Shown here: positions 58,875 through 64,000 of the stretch, piece by piece
Layout of the letters: every line of letters begins with the position of its first letter
How positions within the stretch are numbered: position 1 is the first letter of the stretch
From: Phycisphaerales bacterium
GTDB taxonomy: Bacteria > Planctomycetota > Phycisphaerae > Phycisphaerales > UBA1924
NCBI GenBank assembly: GCA_029260555.1
Contig: JAJDCZ010000042.1
Coordinates: 1 to 64,000 of the forward strand
Length of the DNA stretch: 64,000 nucleotides
Reading direction: 5' to 3'
Program-made: the position numbers and the translations under genes
Notes under the pieces: model-generated
Told to the model about the DNA's origin: nothing
Databases searched by the model: none
What the model saw: the letters and a program-made list of their open reading frames with translations, nothing else

Positions 58875-60743
58875 TTATGCCTCGCCCTTGGACTTGACGA
58901 CCGCTCTGGTTTCACCAAGACCTACAGCGAAGTCGTGGTAAATTCTCCAGGTCAAACCCAGCGTGCTGGGGTCTGCGTTGACGCCTGCAAAGTCAAGAAT
59001 GGGTGACTCGCGCCCATCCAGGAACCCAACCAATGCGGCTGCTGATTCGGGGCGTGCAAACAGGTACCAGGCCTTCGCCGAGTTTCCTGTAAAGCTCGCG
59101 TTGCTCAGTCGCGGCTCAACAGCCAGTTGAGCAACCTGACGGTGAGGATTACCCGTTGGCTGACCATCGCTTCGACCGAGCAACTCAGAGCTGATAAGCC
59201 CTCTTGCAGTCGCCTCAAGCTCCGGTGGCACCAGCAGCGTCGCAGGGATCATGTCAACAGGCAGGCCATTCTCATCGGTCTGCGATCGCAGCATTTGGAT
59301 CGCCGTGCTCAAAGAGCTGACGCTCAAAGCCGAGCTTGCACCCGTGAAGTAGTTTTTGTTTGCCGTGTCAAAGAAGCTGCTGGGGTTTGAAAGAAGAAGC
59401 GTGTAGAAATCGTCTGAGATTCTTCGAGCAGCTGATGCGCCGAGCTGGTCACCCAGCTGATCGAACACACCAAGGTCATCATTGATAATGTCCTGCCGCG
59501 TGATGCCAATGATCCCGCCAACTGTTTTGAGTTGCAACGATCCTGTTGATTCAGCGACGCTCATGTATTTGATTTCACCACCAGGGGCGATGTCCTCAAG
59601 CCGACTGCTCAGGTATGTCCGAATCGTTTTGATTTGATGGAAGTTCTTCAGAGGGAGCTTTTTCACAATTGTTGGCCAACTCGAAGGGACGGTTTCAAAG
59701 CCGCTTTGTGTCACCTTGTCAAACGCTGAACCCAAAGCAATGGGCAGTGACATTGTGCTGAATGCCGCCTTGATGATCGCAGATCGGCTTGATGGCACAT
59801 TGATGCCCTCGAGCCCGAGTACAGCCTTGAGCAAGTCAAGAGGGTTGTGGACTCGCAGATCTTCGCCCTGCTGGGCGATCTGAGCGCCGAACTGTTGTTC
59901 AGCAATATCTGAACGACCCATGTAGGACAGAACCGCTGATGCCATGATGCTCGATCGTGGGGCATCCGTTCCCTCAATCATCACACCTGGCACACTCGGC
60001 CTGCTGCTCCGCATTTCAGTGAGCAGGCCACTGGTCAGCTCTGTATTGTCGATCTCGCCGTCAATCGCCTTGGCTTCGAGCTGGCGTGCTCTTTCAGTGT
60101 CCGGGCCGTTCGCTTTCAAGGCTTTGATTTCCTTGATTCGATTGCGCTCTGCAATCACGATTGCTTCTTTTTCTTTTTCGTCCATGATTGAATCCTTATT
60201 TTGTTGTTTTGCTGCGATACGAACTTCCGTGTTCGGATCTGCGCCCTTCGGCACAAGGCTCGCCTCTTGGAGTGTGCTTTTCGTGGCAACATAAACCGGG
60301 CCCTTGAATGTCTGGCCATTCACCTGCACGCTCTTGCCTTCTTTGATAAACTCAAGCGCCTCGATTGATGCGCCGATCGACGCTTGCAGGGGGATGCCTG
60401 CTTTGGTCAGGGGGATAATTTCATCTAATACCTTGGGGACTCTCGCCAGCTTGCCCTCGATGATGATCTTGTCAGTTGCAGCCTTGACTTCGCCGTTGCC
60501 AACGAATGATCCCGTTGAGTTTTCGTGATTGACCAGGATGGGGATCGCGGGCGGATAGATCATTCCTGCAATATCCACGATTACGGAGTGTGTATGCCCA
60601 ACCCGCATATCACCACCGGTGTAGGCAATCATCGAGAAGCGGATGCCCTCGTCCTTGCCCTCTGCTGCCTGGATATCAACCTGGGCAACAAGTTTGATCT
60701 CGGTGGGACTGTTCCCCTTCCTGGCCAAAGCTGGTGTGCTCAT
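58875..60743 (-). CDS. Prohead protease-major capsid protein fusion
   Basis: A 622-residue protein. The N-terminal ~180 residues form a prohead protease: His73 (ILVNHENSTGSFVG), Ser122 (LQASIGAS) and Glu160 (LQEASLVPKGADPNTEV), the U35/S78 pattern. A charged linker with a delta-domain-like coiled coil (EKEKEAIVIAERNRIKEIKAL) leads to an HK97/Mu-gpT-like major capsid protein (about 270-622: SIMASAVLSYMG, GGEIKYMSVAESTGSLQLKTVGGIIGITRQDIINDDLGVFDQLGD, YHDFAVGLGETRAVVK). Such fusions are known in phages, where self-cleavage accompanies maturation. Its start overlaps the RHH gene by 4 bases. Confidence 0.93.
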   Translation of the reverse strand: MSTPALARKGNSPTEIKLVAQVDIQAAEGKDEGIRFSMIAYTGGDMRVGHTHSVIVDIAGMIYPPAIPILVNHENSTGSFVGNGEVKAATDKIIIEGKLARVPKVLDEIIPLTKAGIPLQASIGASIEALEFIKEGKSVQVNGQTFKGPVYVATKSTLQEASLVPKGADPNTEVRIAAKQQNKDSIMDEKEKEAIVIAERNRIKEIKALKANGPDTERARQLEAKAIDGEIDNTELTSGLLTEMRSSRPSVPGVMIEGTDAPRSSIMASAVLSYMGRSDIAEQQFGAQIAQQGEDLRVHNPLDLLKAVLGLEGINVPSSRSAIIKAAFSTMSLPIALGSAFDKVTQSGFETVPSSWPTIVKKLPLKNFHQIKTIRTYLSSRLEDIAPGGEIKYMSVAESTGSLQLKTVGGIIGITRQDIINDDLGVFDQLGDQLGASAARRISDDFYTLLLSNPSSFFDTANKNYFTGASSALSVSSLSTAIQMLRSQTDENGLPVDMIPATLLVPPELEATARGLISSELLGRSDGQPTGNPHRQVAQLAVEPRLSNASFTGNSAKAWYLFARPESAAALVGFLDGRESPILDFAGVNADPSTLGLTWRIYHDFAVGLGETRAVVKSKGEA

Positions 60744-61258
60744 CGGTCACCGCCCTCTGGTGGAACCTCGATAAACCTGACACCATGTTCAATGCCATCG
60801 GCTGTGAATCGTTCGTTGGAGCCTAATACCTGCTGCCCCATCTGCCCTGCTTGCTCCCATTGGCCGCCTGCCGGTGGAGTTTCAATGCGATACTCTGGCA
60901 GCTGACCATCTTCGGGGACCAACATACCAATCCTGTATTGAATTGCTTTGTTGAATTCGTCCCAATAATGGAGCACGCCCTGGCTTGAAAGCTGATCGAG
61001 TACAGCAGGCTCGATGCCAGCTCGCATCATTCGCCAACGCAAGCCGTCGGCCATCAGTTCGCGGGATGATTCTTTGATAGATTCAGGGCCACCGTTCTGT
61101 GCGCCATTTACAATCTCTTGTAAAAAGGCGAGGTCAGTCGGGACCAGTTGACGCACAACATCGCTTTGTGTCATCTCGGTGGCTTTGCTCATTCGTGCAA
61201 TTGCCCGCTGTTTGTCTATCGGAAAACGAAAACTCATTTGTACTGTTTTAGAACTCAT
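60740..61258 (-). CDS. RHH-like protein upstream of the capsid gene
   Basis: A 172-residue protein. The N-terminus (SSKTVQMSFRFPIDKQRAIARMSKATEMTQSDVVRQLV) looks like a ribbon-helix-helix DNA-binding domain; the remainder, with a Pro/Gly/Gln-rich region (TPPAGGQWEQAGQMGQQVLG), is not recognised and could be a structural or packaging accessory. The ATG at 61256-61258 is chosen to start at the RHH domain. It is coupled to the capsid gene by a 4-base overlap. Confidence 0.65.
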   Translation of the reverse strand: MSSKTVQMSFRFPIDKQRAIARMSKATEMTQSDVVRQLVPTDLAFLQEIVNGAQNGGPESIKESSRELMADGLRWRMMRAGIEPAVLDQLSSQGVLHYWDEFNKAIQYRIGMLVPEDGQLPEYRIETPPAGGQWEQAGQMGQQVLGSNERFTADGIEHGVRFIEVPPEGGDR

Positions 61259-61335
61259 GCTACTTCCTTCTTGTCCTGTTAGACCATGTGTGTGACGATG
61301 CCAATGTGAAACATGCCCAGTAAGGCATACCAATA

Positions 61336-61364
61336 AGTATACCATATTGAAAACCACAGTGCAA
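61336..61364 (-). promoter_or_regulatory. Promoter of the capsid operon
   Basis: Minus strand: -35 TTGCAC at 61359-61364, 17-base spacer, extended -10 TGGTATACT (TATACT at 61336-61341). It matches the XRE-int promoter in both boxes and spacing, so the two operons may share control. Confidence 0.75.
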
Positions 61365-61382
61365 ATGGCCTACCTCAGTATT

Positions 61383-61559
61383 TCAAATTTCTTCCCTTGT
61401 CGTCACTCTTTTGCCACAGCTCCGGCATTCCTTGCGTCGCTGGATGCAGTTTTTCTTGGGCCTGGTGTAGATCACAAAGAAGTGGCCACACCCACACCTT
61501 GAACACCTGATGCCGACCGGGGAGTCTTGATCATCTTGTTTTTTGCTGATTTTGCTCAT
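61383..61559 (-). CDS. Small zinc-ribbon protein
   Basis: A 58-residue protein with four cysteines in CSRCGCG...ECRSCGKRVTTREE, the pattern of NrdR-like and phage zinc ribbons with the R-x-C-x-x-C-G-x-R-x-T-T end. It should bind one zinc and probably nucleic acid. It stands alone between the structured spacer and the capsid promoter. A start at 61580 would add seven residues. Confidence 0.65.
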   Translation of the reverse strand: MSKISKKQDDQDSPVGIRCSRCGCGHFFVIYTRPKKNCIQRRKECRSCGKRVTTREEI

Positions 61560-61808
61560 CGTTTTGGTCCAAATCTTCATGCCAAATTCTCTACTTTAGA
61601 ATCTTTCTAAACAAAGTCACTTTGCAATTGCGGTAGTTCCCGCAGGGGTGAATGATCCCGATGCCCTCGGGAGAACCTATTTTTTTTAATTTCCCAGTTT
61701 TTTCGGCTCCCAGGCTGGCCAGAGGGAATGTGTGAACGATCCTGACGATTCACACCACCCACAGCACCAATGCGCATGCTGTGGGTGTGCGGATCGTGAT
61801 ACCCCTGC
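61560..61808. other. Structured spacer with nested inverted repeats
   Basis: A 249-bp gap. It holds an 11-bp perfect stem CACCCACAGCA/TGCTGTGGGTG at 61756-61787, an outer ACGATCC/GGATCGT pair at about 61735-61797, an overlapping GTGTGAA/TTCACAC pair at about 61728-61754, and a TCCCGA/TCGGGA hairpin at about 61658-61674 followed by a T run. This could be a replication origin, a packaging site or an RNA; no gene is seen. Confidence 0.55.
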
Positions 61809-62510
61809 TCAGTCTTCGTCACCGGGGGTTCTGCGTTTTGCGTTTCGCGGGTCAGTATTCTGCTGTAGTTTTTTGCCGCCCCCTTCACTGGCCTGCATCT
61901 TGTCCGCGTCCTTGGCCTCATCACCGGGGGTTATGTCGGTTGTGTCGTTTGTCGGCGTAGGGGATGGTTCTGAGTTTTTTGTGTATTTGCTTGCTGCCTC
62001 AGCCTTGGCGATTTCCTCCCGCTCCATCCGCCAGGTGATGCCCAGCTTTGACTGTTGGTAGTGCCTCTGGCATTCGGTCCAGTCATACCGCCGATCCACC
62101 ATCCTCACATTCCCTGCCCGTCTCACTTCAAGGAACATCCCCTTGATCCAGCTTTCCTGTTCAGGCATGAGAACCAAAGCGGCTTCACCCCCAGGTATAT
62201 TGCCCTTGAGAAGGATCATGCCTCCCATACCGGCTCTGAATACCCGCGAGATAAAACCTTCTTCAAACTTCTGTCCCTCGGGCACAACATAAACAGGGTC
62301 GCCGTCTTCAAGCCAATCACCAAAGCCGTGCGGGTGAAACACCACGATGTTGCCGTCTAGAACTTGTGGCTCAAGATCGTCTCCCTCTGCAGCGACTCCG
62401 AATGCCCCCATGTGTTCAATAAAATCATCAATGCTTATGTGTCTGTGTGCCTCTCTTTTTGGCAGTGCTGGTGACTTCGTTGTTGTTTCCGATATCATGT
62501 TCGAGTTCAT
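61809..62510 (-). CDS. LexA/S24-like protein without HTH and without catalytic serine
   Basis: A 233-residue protein. The segment VAAEGDDLEPQVLDGNIVVFHPHGFGDWLEDGDPVYVV matches the S24 signal-peptidase-like fold of phage repressors (usual GDSMxPxxxDGDxV), but the catalytic Ser is replaced by Asp (GDDLEP) and the Lys position reads Arg (ISRVFR). No helix-turn-helix precedes it. The C-terminal 70 residues are polar and low-complexity. It is probably a non-cleavable sensor or binding protein; a SOS-linked role is unproven. Confidence 0.6.
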   Translation of the reverse strand: MNSNMISETTTKSPALPKREAHRHISIDDFIEHMGAFGVAAEGDDLEPQVLDGNIVVFHPHGFGDWLEDGDPVYVVPEGQKFEEGFISRVFRAGMGGMILLKGNIPGGEAALVLMPEQESWIKGMFLEVRRAGNVRMVDRRYDWTECQRHYQQSKLGITWRMEREEIAKAEAASKYTKNSEPSPTPTNDTTDITPGDEAKDADKMQASEGGGKKLQQNTDPRNAKRRTPGDED

Positions 62511-62520
62511 CTTGATCCTT

Positions 62521-62797
62521 TCAAACCTTGGGATGATGGACAAGGCCTGGTGCGCAATGCACCGGGCCGCTTTTATGAGTGGGGACACTCCCCGCTCGTG
62601 ATATTGTGTTGGTCCTGGCTGATGCAAGGATGGCCGACCTGATTGGCTCAGGCAGCGTGTCCCAAGCCTCGATCAAACGATCAAAGCCTTGAGTTAACTT
62701 TGAATTTCTGTTTCTACTGATGCCTCTACTGTTCCACTTTGCACAGGTGGAACTGCAACCCGATGCTAAATCAGGCTTTGCAAAACCAATCTTCCCA
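62521..62797 (-). pseudogene. Displaced C-terminal coding segment of the integrase
   Basis: Downstream of attR, in the same frame that the integrase has through the attachment repeat, about 91 further codons run to a stop at 62521. They include LIEAWDTLPEPIRSAIL, a pattern common at the end of planctomycete integrases. In the excised circle this segment would rejoin int; in the integrated state it has no start of its own. Confidence 0.75.
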
Positions 62798-62853
62798 TTT
62801 GTAAACCGCAGGTCCTCAGTTCGAGTCTGAGAGGTGGCTTTGGATTGTGGGGG
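62798..62853. repeat. Right attachment site (attR)
   Basis: A 56-bp exact copy of attL. Only the 3' half of the tRNA is present, so it is not a functional tRNA. It is followed by a G-rich tract that belongs to the chromosome. Confidence 0.95.
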
Positions 62854-63167
62854 GGAGGGGGGGCAGCATGCCATTTGCGCATTCACACCCATCTCTCGCC
62901 CAGCAAGCCAGCCTCAGCATAAATGCAATCGACAGCTCCATCATCTTTGACAGATCCTTAAAACCATCTTCCAAACAAAGACCTGCTTCCTCGCCGTACC
63001 TCATTCAGCATGCAGGGCTGGATCCGGGTTTAGCCCCCATAATTTCAAATATGTATAAAGAATAGTCTTGTATCTATAAAAGAGATGCATTAGGCTGCGG
63101 TTTGTTTTGTTGCGCTGCTGATGTAACTGCGGCAGTGATCAGTGTATAGAAGAGAAGGAGATCCTCA
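62854..63167. other. Chromosomal flank with G-rich tract, no gene
   Basis: A 314-bp region from the element end to the next gene. It starts with a G run at 62854-62873 and becomes AT-rich near 63040-63090 (ATGTATAAAG, TATCTATAAAAG), which may hold the promoter of the following gene. No complete gene is seen. Confidence 0.45.
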
Positions 63168-64000
63168 ATGTTGTCGACCAATTTTTCCCACTTGCGCAAG
63201 ACAAATGAATCCAGCCAAAGCGTTCTTCAGGCCAACAAGATTCGCTCACCAGGCGTTGTCACGAAACGCTCATTCCAGCACATGCTTCAGAGTCGCCGCA
63301 GAGTTGCTCTGGCATCTTTTGCTCTGATGGCAGCTGCGGGAAGTGCTCAGGCACAACCCGAAATCCTCTCCACCTGGATCGGCAACGGCTCAGTTTGGAG
63401 CCTGTCTGGAAACTGGATTCCTGCCACTGTTCCCAGCAACAATGCTGTGAACTCCTTCGCAGTCATCATCAACGCTGGACAGGGTTGCAACCTGGACATG
63501 TCTGCAACGATCAATCGCATCGGCATGGACACCAGCACAACTCTAAACCTGTTCAGTGGCACATCATTTACCATTCTTGCTGAGCCTCAAGGTGGCACGG
63601 GGGCACTTGGCACTTTCAGCCTTATCGGTGCCTCTTGCTTTTTGTCTTCTACTGGAGCCAATACCAATCTCATCGCATCTGGTCCTGCTGGGTCAAAGTT
63701 GATCATCGGTGGTGGTACACCAGGAAATCCCGGCCTCCTTCAGATGTCAAACTTGTTATCCAACAGAATCTACGGCGTAAGTGGAAATGAGGAAATACAA
63801 TTTTCAGGCGTGGTGACTGTGCAAGGATCCGGGCTGATCGGTTTGAACCAGACGAACTTTTTGACTGCCAACGAAGCGATCGTACAAGCGACGCAATCCC
63901 AGCCTTTGATTCTTGATCCCAAAACAATCTGGGCCAATATTGGCGTATTACGCGCTCTAGGCGGCACACTTCAGCTCAATCCCGGGGAGTTTAACAACCT
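63168..64000 (+). CDS. Secreted beta-helix/autotransporter-like protein, partial
   Basis: At least 277 residues, open to the window edge. A long N-terminus with RSFQHMLQSRRRVALASFALMAAAGSAQAQP is a signal peptide of extended type (cleavage likely after AQA). The mature start STWIGNGSVWSLSGNWIPATVPSNN matches the W-x-G-x-x-x-W-x-x-x-x-N-W motif that begins many planctomycete and PEP-CTERM or autotransporter-associated repeat proteins. The rest is Gly/Asn/Thr-rich and probably a beta-helix. AGGAG is seven bases before the ATG. Confidence 0.8.
   Translation, partial: MLSTNFSHLRKTNESSQSVLQANKIRSPGVVTKRSFQHMLQSRRRVALASFALMAAAGSAQAQPEILSTWIGNGSVWSLSGNWIPATVPSNNAVNSFAVIINAGQGCNLDMSATINRIGMDTSTTLNLFSGTSFTILAEPQGGTGALGTFSLIGASCFLSSTGANTNLIASGPAGSKLIIGGGTPGNPGLLQMSNLLSNRIYGVSGNEEIQFSGVVTVQGSGLIGLNQTNFLTANEAIVQATQSQPLILDPKTIWANIGVLRALGGTLQLNPGEFNN

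Larger units (their letters stand above)
52902..62853. mobile_element. Integrated 9.9-kb element in tRNA-Thr, capsid-encoding satellite-like
   Basis: Perfect 56-bp direct repeats at 52902-52957 and 62798-62853 bound an element whose repeat-to-repeat length is 9,896 bp. It carries integrase, XRE regulator, primase-polymerase/DUF3987 protein, AlpA-like excisionase, ParB-like protein, methyltransferase, prohead protease-capsid fusion, RHH protein, zinc ribbon and LexA-like protein, all leftward. No terminase, portal, tail or lysis gene is recognisable. It therefore looks like a phage satellite or a stripped prophage. Genes overlap by 4 bases in two blocks, as in phages. Confidence 0.88.

Noticed and set aside
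62798-62853. A second tRNA-Thr
   Set aside because: Only the 3' half is present; the 5' half and acceptor partner are missing. It is the attR copy.
62521-62892. An independent protein-coding gene at the right end of the element
   Set aside because: Its apparent start lies in the chromosomal flank beyond attR with low-complexity codons; the frame is explained as the displaced integrase tail.

Overview
The window looks like chromosome of a planctomycete of the class Phycisphaerae (an inference; no 16S rRNA is present). The pointers are FHA-domain proteins beside a large proline-rich Ser/Thr kinase, a secreted protein opening with an LEPR-like signature (LEARKLLSG), a pseudopilin of planctomycete style, a ThiE with an extra N-terminal domain, and generally weak Shine-Dalgarno use with frequent TATACT -10 boxes.

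Layout. 1-4.1 kb: a transposase remnant, then a leftward series moaE, moaD, a RidA-family deaminase, a 2-aminomuconate/2-hydroxymuconate semialdehyde dehydrogenase, a small DUF2007-like protein and an atypical SDR, together resembling the lower kynurenine/aminophenol pathway next to molybdopterin synthase. 4.2-13.1 kb: a signalling block with two FHA proteins (one fused to an active kinase), a voltage-gated K+ channel with a zinc ribbon, a TPR protein, a secreted HEAT-like protein and a degenerate kinase. 13.4-17.7 kb: HPPD, two secreted or pilus-like proteins and a membrane protein. 17.8-35.3 kb: pheS and a long S10-spc-alpha ribosomal cluster, all leftward, from a TTGACT-16-TATTCT promoter at 35.3 kb to a strong terminator at 19.0 kb. 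It lacks rpmD and rpsD, has a terminator-like hairpin after rpsJ, stem-loops in many spacers, a zinc-site-less short S14, and an L22 with an N-terminal XRE-like helix-turn-helix domain.

35.4-52.8 kb: housekeeping genes, including an M16 peptidase, efp, a Tat-exported metallo-hydrolase, an LEPR-type surface protein with NDDSHNG repeats, thiE, tyrS, trpF, a rhomboid-TPR protein and citrate synthase. Next comes the pyruvate dehydrogenase set pdhA-methyltransferase-pdhB-pdhC, so pyruvate to acetyl-CoA to citrate is encoded in one stretch.

52.9-62.85 kb: an integrated element of about 9.9 kb in the 3' half of tRNA-Thr(UGU), bounded by a perfect 56-bp direct repeat. It carries a tyrosine integrase, an XRE regulator, a primase-polymerase/DUF3987 replication protein, an AlpA-like excisionase, a ParB-like protein, a methyltransferase, a prohead protease-major capsid fusion, an RHH protein, a zinc ribbon and a LexA-like protein. 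No terminase, portal or tail gene is recognisable, so it resembles a capsid-encoding phage satellite. The attachment repeat lies inside the integrase reading frame: integration swaps the last ~90 codons of the integrase for 8 codons read from the tRNA gene, and the displaced tail sits at the far end of the element. The window ends inside a secreted beta-helix-like protein.
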